From contig NZ_BMEY01000003.1 of NCBI RefSeq assembly GCF_014637405.1, positions 120,240-184,239 of the forward strand: 64,000 nt of DNA. The letters run 5' to 3'. The notes below the pieces were generated by a model. The model saw only the letters and a list, made by a program, of their open reading frames with translations. It was not told where the DNA came from and did not search any database. This stretch comes from Ornithinibacillus halotolerans. Lineage in GTDB: Bacteria; Bacillota; Bacilli; Bacillales; Amphibacillaceae. Positions 1 through 7,902 of this stretch are shown here, one piece after another (position 1 is the first letter of the stretch; every line of letters begins with the position of its first letter). Both the position numbers and the translations under genes were made by a program.

Positions 1-25
1 ACAAAAACAAAAGACTAAGATAAAC

Positions 26-56
26 AATGGTTGAGATGAATAATATCTCAACCATT
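26..56. terminator. Bidirectional terminator downstream of cvfB
   Basis: A 12-bp perfect stem (26-37 with 45-56) encloses a 7-nt loop. It is flanked by T-rich sequence on both strands, with TTCTTTTT after it on the plus strand and a T-rich stretch on the minus strand. It lies just past the cvfB stop codon, so it most likely ends the cvfB transcript. Confidence 0.8.
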
Positions 57-61
57 TCTTT

Positions 62-913
62 TTACTTTTTTAAATACGTATTTCCGTCACGTTGTTCAAT
101 TTTTCCTTCTTTTAGTAACTTTCCTAGCGCTCGTTTAAATGCAGCCTTACTAATGTTGAAAGTGCTTCTAATATCTTCCGGATCACTCTTATCACTAAAA
201 GGAATCATGCCGTCATGCTCTTGTAGATGCTCTAAGATCATATCTGCGTCTTCTACCATACCATGTTGTTTTAGTGGGCGTAAGGAGATATTTAATGTGC
301 CATCATATTTAACTTCAATGACACGTCCTTCGACAAGTTCACCTAGCCTTGGTTCTGTTTTTCTCTCTGTATGGTGAATAAATCCACGATAATCTTCCTC
401 GGTAATAATAGCCGAACCTTCTCTGCTCGTATGATATACTCTTCCTTTTACAGTTTCATTTAATAACGAATCAGGAGCGAGTTCTATTTCACGAAGAATA
501 ACACCTTCTGTTGCTGGTAAGGCAAGTAATCTTCCTTTTCTATCTTTGCCTAAAGTGACGTATAGTTTGTCTCCTTCTTTAGGCCAAACGTTTTCAAATA
601 ATGGTAAATCGTCCTTAGAGACTAGGAATTCCTTTGTTGTGCCAATATCTACAAATGCACCTAAATTTGGAATGACATTGACTACAGTAGCCCAACCATA
701 TTGATCCATGACTACAGTAGGAAGTTTCATGGATGCAGTTAGTTTTTCTTTTTTATCCAAGTATAAGAAAACGTCAACTTTTTGGTCTACTTCAAGTTCT
801 TCGTCCGCTTCATTAAAATGAAGCAGTGCTTCTTGCATATCTTTTTTAACGACATAACCATTATCAATTTTTCGGTCAACAATCATCGTTTGAATGGTAC
901 CTATTTCGATCAT
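62..913 (-). CDS. cvfB: S1 RNA-binding regulator CvfB (YitL family)
   Basis: The 283-aa protein matches the CvfB/YitL family, cytoplasmic RNA-binding proteins with tandem S1-type OB folds and a C-terminal winged helix; in staphylococci CvfB influences virulence gene expression. Visible here are three S1-like segments (roughly residues 1-65, 68-135 and 145-215, the second with the S1-like pattern GWATVV...GAFVDIG) and a winged-helix end (about 225-283, FNISKAAFKRALGKL). The length fits the family. The start is supported by a GAGGGG ribosome binding site 6-7 nt upstream. It is the last gene of a minus-strand transcript that starts far upstream behind a folded leader. Confidence 0.9.
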   Translation of the reverse strand: MIEIGTIQTMIVDRKIDNGYVVKKDMQEALLHFNEADEELEVDQKVDVFLYLDKKEKLTASMKLPTVVMDQYGWATVVNVIPNLGAFVDIGTTKEFLVSKDDLPLFENVWPKEGDKLYVTLGKDRKGRLLALPATEGVILREIELAPDSLLNETVKGRVYHTSREGSAIITEEDYRGFIHHTERKTEPRLGELVEGRVIEVKYDGTLNISLRPLKQHGMVEDADMILEHLQEHDGMIPFSDKSDPEDIRSTFNISKAAFKRALGKLLKEGKIEQRDGNTYLKK

Positions 914-940
914 ACAAACCCCTCATTTCTTATGTATTGG

Positions 941-975
941 AAAAGGGACACCCTAGTATATAGGGTATCCCTTTT
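941..975 (-). terminator. Strong hairpin in the cvfB leader (attenuator-like)
   Basis: A 15-bp stem (941-955 with 961-975) has a 5-nt loop and ends in TTTT on the minus strand, about 27 nt before the cvfB start. Read on the minus strand the single imperfect pair is a G-U wobble; on the plus strand it is a C-A mismatch. That favours a function in the minus-strand RNA. It could terminate the upstream small RNA or act as an attenuator for cvfB. Confidence 0.6.
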
Positions 976-1003
976 ATTTCTAAAGTAACACATCATTATT
1001 TTT

Positions 1004-1032
1004 ATTATACCCCGAAATGATTCGGGTGGGAA
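1004..1032 (-). promoter_or_regulatory. Candidate cvfB-proximal promoter
   Basis: A perfect -10 (TATAAT, minus strand, 1004-1009) lies 17 bp from a weak -35 (TTCCCA, 1027-1032). The spacer contains a 6-bp hairpin, CCCGAA/TTCGGG (1011-1016 with 1021-1026). If real, cvfB has its own promoter inside the leader and the 941-975 hairpin lies in its untranslated region. Confidence 0.4.
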
Positions 1033-1045
1033 ATTCTTGCTAAAT

Positions 1046-1296
1046 ATCATATTTAAATGTTGCAGTTCTCAGTAACGCCACTGAGTTTATACGAATTTCA
1101 CTTTACCGCGGTACATGTTCCACTGGGTGATAAGAATCAGCCACTCGGACTACTTACCCCTTATCCATGTTCTCTAACTTAAGCAACGTAAGCCCAACCT
1201 TCTCTTACGTCCTTGCGACCCTATAGTCGCGCCAGTGTGAATAAGCATTACCAAAAACACTGTAGAATGCCAGATATGATTGTCACTTTAGACAAC
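1046..1296 (-). ncRNA. Candidate structured RNA or long cvfB leader
   Basis: This non-coding stretch is dense in perfect complementary segments: 1046-1052 with 1274-1280 (possible closing stem), 1068-1073 with 1080-1085, 1186-1192 with 1204-1210, 1215-1219 with 1226-1230, and 1233-1238 with 1257-1262. A sigma-A promoter reading the minus strand lies immediately upstream (1303-1331) and a terminator-like hairpin follows at 941-975. I could not match it to RNase P RNA, tmRNA, 6S RNA, SRP RNA or any riboswitch class I know. It may be a stand-alone small RNA or a regulatory leader of cvfB. There is no convincing reading frame within it. Confidence 0.5.
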
Positions 1297-1302
1297 TTAC
1301 CT

Positions 1303-1331
1303 ATTATTTCATAGTTTTAGTTATTTGTCAA
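1303..1331 (-). promoter_or_regulatory. Sigma-A promoter of the structured RNA
   Basis: On the minus strand TTGACA (1326-1331) is followed after exactly 17 bp by AATAAT (1303-1308). The -35 is perfect and the -10 matches 5 of 6. Transcription would begin near 1296, right at the edge of the folded region. Confidence 0.65.
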
Positions 1332-1371
1332 TATATGCTTTTTATCCCAGTGCTTTCAATAGCCTTGCTTG

Positions 1372-1596
1372 TTATGATTTAACAGACTTCTTATATGCCC
1401 AATGAACTATGAAATAACAAATTAATAGGCTAAACAGTGCAACAATTGTTAGTGAAACTGCATTAGGTTCTCCAAACACTTTATAATATACGTGGACTAA
1501 AGATAAATCTAAACCTAACCAACGTAAAAATCCAAGAATGAAAATACCACCAACAATACCTAACATAATAGTTAACGTAAATTTAATTTTAGTAAT
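1372..1596 (-). CDS. Small two-helix membrane protein, possible ATT start
   Basis: From the first ATG (1566) this is a 64-aa protein with two hydrophobic segments and a basic C-terminus (YKKSVKS). I do not recognise a family. That ATG has no ribosome binding site. Ten codons upstream in frame is ATT (1594-1596), 6 nt after a consensus AAGGAGGA (1603-1610); starting there gives a 74-aa protein with a typical basic N-terminus (MTKIKFTLTIM) before the first helix. Either it uses a rare ATT start or a former ATG has mutated. It follows the broken ABC transporter genes and may be a leftover third member of that operon. Confidence 0.5.
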   Translation of the reverse strand: MTKIKFTLTIMLGIVGGIFILGFLRWLGLDLSLVHVYYKVFGEPNAVSLTIVALFSLLICYFIVHWAYKKSVKS

Positions 1597-1650
1597 ATTA
1601 TATCCTCCTTTCTATAAATTGTGTGATCGATTAAATACTCCATACACGTA

Positions 1651-1939
1651 TTATTGAATGTCTTTTCTGGTAAACCTATATAAAGAAATACGATATGAAA
1701 TATACAATGTAAATGCGGCAAATAGTAAAGGTATGGCAATAGGCTGTATGCTAATTACATTGAGTACAAACGAAGCAAAGTTGTTTTCTAGCGTAAGATG
1801 AGGGTTTGCAATTATTACAACAAAGATGATAATCGTAAATAAAAATACAAAAGCAAAAATACTCATCGCATATCGAAAATTACTGAAGAAATAAAAGATA
1901 GGAATACATATAGCTAACATGAATTAGTAAATGGCTCAC
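1651..1939 (-). pseudogene. ABC-2 permease remnant with internal deletion
   Basis: The C-terminal 89 residues (ATG at 1920) show hydrophobic helices and the RKDIQ ending typical of small ABC-2 permeases, which are usually about 220 aa. Upstream an intact AAAGGAGG (1947-1954) and a GTG at 1937-1939 begin MSHLLI, which resembles the usual start of this permease family. That frame runs out after 19 codons, and the C-terminal part is in another frame. The simplest reading is an internal deletion of over 100 codons that joined the two ends out of frame. It lies directly behind the truncated ATPase. Confidence 0.65.
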
Positions 1940-1941
1940 AT

Positions 1942-2442
1942 TTATGCCTCCTTTCGAGTCATGTAATACATCATATCTTCTAATGTCGCATTTTCGAGTA
2001 CAATGGTTTCACCTAAAGGCTGAAGGATAGAAGCATTTCCTTCGAACAATCCATGAAAACCAGTTTGTGTGATTTGGATTCCAGTAAATAAATCTCTTGT
2101 ATCTGAATCAATTAAATCCTTTTTGCCCTTTACAATATAAAAAGATTCCTTAATCTCCTCCATATCCATATGAAGAAGAATCTTACCTTCATTAATGAAA
2201 ACAATGTAATCCGCAATTTTATCTAAGTCATTAGTTATATGGGTCGATAGAAAAATTGTCTGATTCTCTTTAATCATTAACTCTTGTAATAAATCGAGCA
2301 ATTTTCTTCTAAAAATAGGATCCAACCCAGAAGTCGGCTCATCCATGATTAGTAGATCTGGCTCATGACGTAGAGCAAATAGTAATGAGGTTTTCATTTT
2401 CATTCCTTTGTAAACGAATATACATTCAACATATTCCGACAA
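1942..2442 (-). pseudogene. ABC transporter ATPase, 5' truncated
   Basis: The 166-aa frame covers only the C-terminal half of an ABC ATPase. Walker B (LLIMDEP), the D-loop (TSGLDP) and the switch His (STH) are present. The Walker A P-loop and Q-loop are missing, and the upstream sequence does not supply them. The signature region, usually YSKGMKMK in this YtrB-like family, reads VYKGMKMK here. Full-length relatives are about 290-300 aa. Without the P-loop it cannot bind ATP normally. With the neighbouring permease fragment it makes up a decayed ABC-2 exporter operon. Confidence 0.7.
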
Positions 2443-2590
2443 ATATTGCCTGGGAAATATAACTAAGTTTTGATGCTGATAATAAATAGAGGATAGTAAA
2501 TACAGTACTAATAACTGTTTGTTTGTTAATGCTGACGTTTTTATTTAAAATAAGATTATTAGTGTGTTAAACATAAAAGGAGGTAAATTC

Positions 2591-3052
2591 ATGGGTCCTA
2601 AAGTGAAAATAAGCGATATTGTTGATGGAATGGAATTTCAAATGGAGGAATATTTTACTTTCTTGCATATACCAACTGGTAAAGTTGTTTCTATTTCGGA
2701 ACAATACTTAGGAAAAGCAGAGGAGGGTGAATTTGATGGAGTAGAAGATTTAGAGGAAGAAGAAAGGCTTGCTTATGATTACATGGAAAACTCAAATGTA
2801 TTTGTAGAACTGCCAACTAGGTATGATATTAATGAATACCGTATCATACAGGATTTCTGTTATTCCATTGATAATAGGATGATAAAAGATAGGTTGTTGC
2901 GTGTTATTGAAGGAAAAGGGGCATTCAGAAGATTTAAAGATGCGGCACATCATCTGGCAGTAATTCAGGATTGGTATACCTTTCGAGAACAACGTTATAA
3001 AGAAATTGCAATAAGATTTTGTGAAGAATTTGACGTTGAATATATTGATTAA
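2591..3052 (+). CDS. UPF0158 family protein
   Basis: A 153-aa acidic cytoplasmic protein resembling the uncharacterised UPF0158 family. The C-terminal half carries the recognisable block GKGAFRRFKD...YTFREQRYKEIAIRFCEE. The function is unknown. The reading frame extends 9 codons further upstream, but the start at 2591 has an ideal AAGGAGG 8 nt before it. It stands alone between the broken ABC genes and the GntR regulator, with no clear terminator after it. Confidence 0.7.
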   Translation: MGPKVKISDIVDGMEFQMEEYFTFLHIPTGKVVSISEQYLGKAEEGEFDGVEDLEEEERLAYDYMENSNVFVELPTRYDINEYRIIQDFCYSIDNRMIKDRLLRVIEGKGAFRRFKDAAHHLAVIQDWYTFREQRYKEIAIRFCEEFDVEYID

Positions 3053-3094
3053 AACTAGGGTAAAACTATATTCTTGATAATTGTTTTCTGAATA

Positions 3095-3123
3095 TTGACA
3101 ACATATATTATTTCCTATATTAT
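3095..3123 (+). promoter_or_regulatory. Promoter of the GntR gene, leaderless type
   Basis: TTGACA (3095-3100), a 17-bp spacer and TATTAT (3118-3123). The expected transcription start, 7 nt past the -10, coincides with the ATG at 3130, and there is no ribosome binding site before it. The sequence around the start contains ATCATGAT (3127-3134), sharing the AAATCAT half-site with the operator at 3925-3940. Confidence 0.65.
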
Positions 3124-3129
3124 AAAATC

Positions 3130-3798
3130 ATGATGATAAAAGAAAACAAACAACAAAAAGTATATCGGATTTTAAAGGGAAGAATAATTGAGCGAGAATA
3201 TGTTCCGGGTCAACGAATTGTAATTGATCAAATTGCAAAGGAATTAGAGACAAGTACGATTCCTGTAAGAGAAGCAATTAGACAGCTAGAGGCAGAAAGA
3301 CTTGTTGTCTATAAAAGGAATGTTGGTCCAGTTGTAGCCGAAGTAAATGAGTCAGATTACTTGGATACCGTACATGTTCTTGCACTACTTGAAGGGTTTG
3401 CGGCATCTCTGGCTGCAAAGAATTTCACACAAGAAAAGATTAATAGATTAAGAGAACTGAATCGATTAATGGAGGAGGCGCTTGAGAATTTTGATGTCAT
3501 TCAGTTCAGTAGGTTAAACTCAGCATTTCATCAAACCATTTCCGAAGCGTGTGGGAATACATACTTACTTGAAACGATAAAGCACACTGTCAATCGAATT
3601 GATTCTATTAGAGGAACTGGTTCAACTTTATACTCCAAACGAGTAAAAGAATCGATTGAAGAACATAAAGAAATCATTGCATTATTAGAATCGAAAGATG
3701 AAAAAGGCGTGGAGGAATTTGCCCGCCAACATAAAATAAAAACTGCTGAGAACTTTGAATTACGTAGAAAGAACTTAATTGAAACAAACACATTTTAA
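3130..3798 (+). CDS. GntR/FCD regulator of aromatic catabolism operon
   Basis: The 222-aa protein has an N-terminal winged HTH (residues 10-70, DQIAKELETSTIPVREAIRQ) and a C-terminal all-helical FCD ligand domain (about 80-215) with His residues in the usual metal/ligand positions (SAFHQTI, EEHKEI, ARQHKI). FCD regulators commonly repress neighbouring acid- or aromatic-degradation operons. It sits just upstream of the 4-hydroxyphenylacetate operon, whose promoter carries a palindrome suited to such a dimer. The likely inducer is an arylacetate or pathway intermediate (inference). The mRNA appears leaderless: ATGATG falls at the predicted +1 and no Shine-Dalgarno is present. Confidence 0.85.
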   Translation: MMIKENKQQKVYRILKGRIIEREYVPGQRIVIDQIAKELETSTIPVREAIRQLEAERLVVYKRNVGPVVAEVNESDYLDTVHVLALLEGFAASLAAKNFTQEKINRLRELNRLMEEALENFDVIQFSRLNSAFHQTISEACGNTYLLETIKHTVNRIDSIRGTGSTLYSKRVKESIEEHKEIIALLESKDEKGVEEFARQHKIKTAENFELRRKNLIETNTF

Positions 3799-3818
3799 TA
3801 GTAAATGGAATTACTTCT

Positions 3819-3868
3819 AGCACAAAAAACTCAGATAAAGTTGAAGTTTTTTGTGCTATTATTTTTAT
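3819..3868 (+). terminator. Terminator of the GntR gene
   Basis: A 13-bp stem (AGCACAAAAAACT, 3819-3831, with 3845-3857) is followed by ATTATTTTTAT. It isolates the regulator transcript from the catabolic operon downstream. Confidence 0.8.
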
Positions 3869-3909
3869 ATTTAGTTTGAAATGAACAAAAAATACGACAA
3901 AAAATTCTG

Positions 3910-3940
3910 TTGACATGACATATGAAATCATATATGATTT
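3910..3940 (+). promoter_or_regulatory. Main promoter and operator of the HPA operon
   Basis: TTGACA (3910-3915), a 17-bp spacer and TATGAT (3933-3938). A perfect 16-bp palindrome, AAATCATATATGATTT (3925-3940), covers the -10. Such a placement suits repression by the adjacent GntR/FCD protein. Confidence 0.7.
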
Positions 3941-3990
3941 AATTGTTCAGAAAATTAACATTAGTATAATAATGTTTTGGAGGTAATCAA

Positions 3991-4911
3991 ATGGCTTTTC
4001 AAGAAGCAAAAGAAAGATTCCGAGGCTCAATTACACCGGTGATTACACCTTTTCATGAAGATGAGCGAATCGACTTTGATAAGTTTAAGGAACTAATCAA
4101 TTGGCAGATTGAAAGTGGAAGTCATGGGATATCCGTAACTGGTACTTCAGGTGAACCAAGTTCTATGTCTATTGAAGAAAGATTACAAGTCATGGAAACA
4201 GCCTGTAAGACCGTAAACGGAAGAGTTCCATTCATCCCAGGAACCGGATCAACCAACCACCAAGAAACACTCCGCATGACCAAGGCTGCGCAAGAAATGG
4301 GTGCAGATGGAGCAATGGTCATTGTCCCTTACTACAATAAACCTAACCAACACGCACTATACAAACACTTCAAAGCTATTGCAGATTCAGTAGATATTCC
4401 AATTATTTTATATAACATACCAGGAAGAACAGCAGTAAATTTGGAAGCGGTTACAATTGCGAGGCTAGCTGAAGATTGTCCAAATATTATCGGTGTAAAA
4501 GAATCAAATAAAGATTTTGAACATGTTAATAAAGTATTACTAATGTGTGGGCGTGACTTTAATCTATATTCCGGCATTGAAGTACTTTGTTACCCAATGT
4601 TAGCTATTGGCGGGGCAGGACATATTAGTGCAACAGCGAATGTTGCTCCACGAGAAGTAGCAGAAGTTTACAACCGATGGGCAGTCGGAGATGTGAAAGG
4701 TGCGCAAGATTTACATTATGAATTAATGAAACTAAATGATGTGCTTTTCCGAGATACAAATCCTGCACCAGTTAAAGCTGCCTTAGGAATGATGGGGAAA
4801 GTAAAACCAATTTTGAGAAAACCGTTAGATGTTCCATCACCTGAAATTCAAGCGGAAATCCGTGACGTATTACTAGATTATCAGTTAATAACTGAAGATG
4901 TGCAAGCATAG
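3991..4911 (+). CDS. DapA-family class I aldolase of the HPA operon
   Basis: A 306-aa TIM-barrel aldolase of the dihydrodipicolinate synthase/N-acetylneuraminate lyase superfamily. It has the GTSGE motif (51-55), the catalytic Tyr141 (YNIPGRT) and the Schiff-base Lys170 (GVKES). It is the first gene of the operon, behind GGAGG, and ends 12 nt before hpaE. In classical homoprotocatechuate pathways the last step, cleavage of 2,4-dihydroxyhept-2-enedioate to pyruvate and succinic semialdehyde, is done by the unrelated HpaI aldolase, which is absent from the window. I infer this protein takes that role. A true lysine-biosynthetic DapA is less likely given the context. Confidence 0.75.
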   Translation: MAFQEAKERFRGSITPVITPFHEDERIDFDKFKELINWQIESGSHGISVTGTSGEPSSMSIEERLQVMETACKTVNGRVPFIPGTGSTNHQETLRMTKAAQEMGADGAMVIVPYYNKPNQHALYKHFKAIADSVDIPIILYNIPGRTAVNLEAVTIARLAEDCPNIIGVKESNKDFEHVNKVLLMCGRDFNLYSGIEVLCYPMLAIGGAGHISATANVAPREVAEVYNRWAVGDVKGAQDLHYELMKLNDVLFRDTNPAPVKAALGMMGKVKPILRKPLDVPSPEIQAEIRDVLLDYQLITEDVQA

Positions 4912-4923
4912 GAGGGAACAGTT

Positions 4924-6411
4924 TTGATAGAGAAAGTAGATGATGTAAAACTCTACATAAATGGAGAATTTGTCGACGCATCTGATGGGCAAACTTTTGA
5001 GAATATAAATCCATTTACAAATGAAACTACTAATTTAGTAGCGAAAGGTACTGAAAGTGATATAGAAAAAGCTGTAGAAGCTGCAGAAGAAGCATTTGAA
5101 CATGGGCCTTGGGGATCGATGAAACTAAAGGAACGGATGAAATATATTGAGAGAATTGCAGACTTAATCGAAGAAGAAGCAGAATCCATTGCATACTTGG
5201 AGTCTCTCGATTCTGGTCTACCAATTAGTCAAACTCGTAAAATGGCAGCACGTGGGGCAGAGAATTTTCGCTTCTATTCTCGGATGGTTCAAGCAAGAAT
5301 GCATGGAGATGCCTATCAAGTTGATGATGAATTCATTAATTATACGGTCTACCAACCATTAGGAGTAGTTGGACTTATTACACCTTGGAATGCTCCATTT
5401 ATGTTATTAACCTGGAAGGTTGCACCAGCCCTTGCCACTGGAAACACAGTTGTACTAAAACCAGCAGAATTGTCTCCCTTATCAGCGAATATATTGGCCA
5501 ATGTGATTCAAAAGGCAGAATTGCCTAAGGGAGTTTTTAATGTAGTCCATGGATTTGGGGAAACAGCTGGGGAATCATTAGTAAAACATCCAACGGTGAA
5601 GGCAATTTCCTTTACTGGTGAAACAACGACAGGAAAACGAATTATTAAAAACAGTGCCGATTCGTTGAAAAAGACTTCAATGGAATTAGGTGGGAAATCA
5701 CCGCTTATTGTATTTGAAGATGCAGACTTCGACCAAGCACTGGATGCTGCTGTCTGGGGGATATTCTCCTTTAATGGGGAACGCTGTACAGCGAACTCTA
5801 GAGTCTTTGTTCAGAAAAATATACGAGAGAAGTTTACAAATGCATTAAAAGAGCGCGTCCAGAATATTGTAATAGGAGCTCCAATGAATAACGAAACGGA
5901 ACTCGGACCATTAATTGATCAAGGCCATTTTAAAAAGGTGACTGGTTATATAGAACTTGCGAAAGAAGAGGGATGCGAAATATTTCAGGGGACTGTCCCT
6001 CCTGAGCTAACAACAGGTAATTACGTTCCGCCAACACTTCTTCTTAATGCCAAAAATGATATGAAAGTTTGCCAAGAAGAAATATTTGGACCAGTAATGG
6101 CAGTAATTGAATTTGAGAAAGAAGAAGAAGTGATCGAAATGGCTAATGATGTGGAATATGGTTTAGCAGGTTATGTATGGACTAATGATATAAAACGGGC
6201 ACACCGAGTAGCACAAGCAGTCGATTCGGGAATGATTTGGGTGAATTCGCAGAACGTACGAGACTTACGAATTCCATTTGGTGGAATGAAAGCAAGTGGA
6301 ATTGGACGTGAAGGAGGACATTTTGCGATATTCGAATTTTATACCGAACCAAAAGCAATCCATGTTGCTATCGGAAATCATCATATACCACAATTCGGAA
6401 AAGGAAAATAA
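4924..6411 (+). CDS. hpaE: 5-carboxymethyl-2-hydroxymuconate semialdehyde dehydrogenase
   Basis: A 495-aa NAD-dependent aldehyde dehydrogenase. The general base Glu254 (ELGGKSP) and nucleophile Cys288 (NGERC) are present, together with the cofactor motif PWNAPF and C-terminal EIFGPV. In the meta-cleavage pathway it oxidises the ring-opened semialdehyde made by HpaD. The start is TTG at 4924, placed 7 nt after GGAGGG. It lies between the aldolase and hpaB in a tight operon, which is the main reason for choosing HpaE over other ALDHs. Confidence 0.88.
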   Translation: MIEKVDDVKLYINGEFVDASDGQTFENINPFTNETTNLVAKGTESDIEKAVEAAEEAFEHGPWGSMKLKERMKYIERIADLIEEEAESIAYLESLDSGLPISQTRKMAARGAENFRFYSRMVQARMHGDAYQVDDEFINYTVYQPLGVVGLITPWNAPFMLLTWKVAPALATGNTVVLKPAELSPLSANILANVIQKAELPKGVFNVVHGFGETAGESLVKHPTVKAISFTGETTTGKRIIKNSADSLKKTSMELGGKSPLIVFEDADFDQALDAAVWGIFSFNGERCTANSRVFVQKNIREKFTNALKERVQNIVIGAPMNNETELGPLIDQGHFKKVTGYIELAKEEGCEIFQGTVPPELTTGNYVPPTLLLNAKNDMKVCQEEIFGPVMAVIEFEKEEEVIEMANDVEYGLAGYVWTNDIKRAHRVAQAVDSGMIWVNSQNVRDLRIPFGGMKASGIGREGGHFAIFEFYTEPKAIHVAIGNHHIPQFGKGK

Positions 6412-6423
6412 GGAGGGAATAAC

Positions 6424-7890
6424 ATGCCAGCCAAAACAGGAAAACAATATATTGAAGGATTAAAGAAGGCGAATAACAATGTGTATATCCAAGGAGAAAG
6501 AGTAGATGATGTGACGGAACATCCTGCTTTTAAAAATGTGATTAAATCGATGGCTAACCTATATGATTTACAATACGAAAAACCAGAGAAAATGCTTTAT
6601 ACGTCTCCAACTACAGGGGATAAAGTTGGAATGACTTTCTTACAACCGCGCTCAGTAGAGGATTTAATTAAACGAAGAGAAGCGATGCAAGAGTGGGCAA
6701 GAACTTCGGGGGGAATGATGGGACGTTCTCCAGATTATCTAAATGCAGAAGTAATGGCAATGGGGGTTAATAATTCTCTATTTGCGGAAGGTGATCCTCG
6801 GTTTGCCGAAAATGCACGTAATTATTATGAATACGCACGTGAGAATGATATTAGTTTGACCCATACACTTATTCATCCACAAGTAAACCGTGCGAAAGCA
6901 CAGCATCAACAGAAAGATGCAAATGTGGCACTACACTTAGTGGAAGAGCGTCCAGATGGGATTATAGTTGATGGAATACGTCTCCTTGCAACACAAGGCG
7001 GCATTACGGATGAAATTCTCGTCTTTCCTTCTACGGTTAAAAAAGCAGGGGAATTAGATGATCCATATTCGTTAGCGTTTGCGATTCCAAACAATACACC
7101 AGGATTGAAATTTATTAGCCGTGAGTCCTTTGATTACGGAAAGAACGATTGGGATCATCCGCTTGGATCTCGTTTTGAAGAAGGAGATGCGATTGTTTCC
7201 TTTGAAAATGTGTTTGTTCCTTGGGAGCGTGTATTTGTATGTGGAAACTCTTCCGTATGTAATCGCACGTTTAAAGAGACAAACGCAGTTGTGCACATGG
7301 CCCACCAAGTTTTAGCAAAAAATATAGTGAAAACAGAGTTTGTTCTTGGTGTAGCGTTAAGTATGATGGATGCGATTGGAATTGATGGGTTCCAGCATGT
7401 TCAAGATAAAGGTGCAGAAATTATGCTTACTTTAGAAACGATGAAATCTCATTTATATCGTGCAGAGCATAATGCAAAGTTAGATAAATCTGGTACGATG
7501 ACACCGGACTTTGCTGCATTAGACGCAGCGCGAAATTGGTATCCAAGAATTTATCCTAGACTTTCCGAGATTATTAGAATACTAGGTGCATCTGGACTAA
7601 TGGGTATCCCAACCGAAGCCGACTTTAACCATGATGAAATTGGACCAATTATTCATCGTGGCCTACAAGGGAAAAACTTAGAAGGATATGAGCGTGTACA
7701 ATTATTCCGACTTGCTTGGGATATGACGTTAAGCGCATTTGGAAGTCGTCAAACTCATTACGAATACTACTTCTTTGGAGATCCAATTCGTATGGGGATG
7801 ACATACTTTGATAACTATGACAAAGAACCATATAAAAACTATATACAAGATTTCTTGAAAAAATCTACTGGCGTAAAAGCTTCCAACTAA
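6424..7890 (+). CDS. hpaB: 4-hydroxyphenylacetate 3-monooxygenase, oxygenase component
   Basis: A 488-aa FADH2-dependent hydroxylase of the HpaB family, with an acyl-CoA dehydrogenase-like fold. It hydroxylates 4-hydroxyphenylacetate to 3,4-dihydroxyphenylacetate (homoprotocatechuate) using reduced flavin from HpaC. Typical features include TLIHPQVNRAKAQ in the N-terminal half, LATQGGITDEILVFPS in the middle, and FENVFVPWERVF. Length is normal for the Gram-positive branch. The ribosome binding site is GGAGGG. HpaC is encoded two genes downstream, after hpaD. Confidence 0.92.
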   Translation: MPAKTGKQYIEGLKKANNNVYIQGERVDDVTEHPAFKNVIKSMANLYDLQYEKPEKMLYTSPTTGDKVGMTFLQPRSVEDLIKRREAMQEWARTSGGMMGRSPDYLNAEVMAMGVNNSLFAEGDPRFAENARNYYEYARENDISLTHTLIHPQVNRAKAQHQQKDANVALHLVEERPDGIIVDGIRLLATQGGITDEILVFPSTVKKAGELDDPYSLAFAIPNNTPGLKFISRESFDYGKNDWDHPLGSRFEEGDAIVSFENVFVPWERVFVCGNSSVCNRTFKETNAVVHMAHQVLAKNIVKTEFVLGVALSMMDAIGIDGFQHVQDKGAEIMLTLETMKSHLYRAEHNAKLDKSGTMTPDFAALDAARNWYPRIYPRLSEIIRILGASGLMGIPTEADFNHDEIGPIIHRGLQGKNLEGYERVQLFRLAWDMTLSAFGSRQTHYEYYFFGDPIRMGMTYFDNYDKEPYKNYIQDFLKKSTGVKASN

Positions 7891-7902
7891 GGAGGGAGTC
7901 AA

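Noticed and set aside
1046-1130. GCCACTG at 1078-1084 suggested a cobalamin riboswitch, and TGG...ACCGCG on the minus strand suggested a T-box
   Set aside because: The other conserved boxes of the cobalamin riboswitch are missing, and the T-box core is interrupted by extra bases with no specifier domain. Neither class fits.
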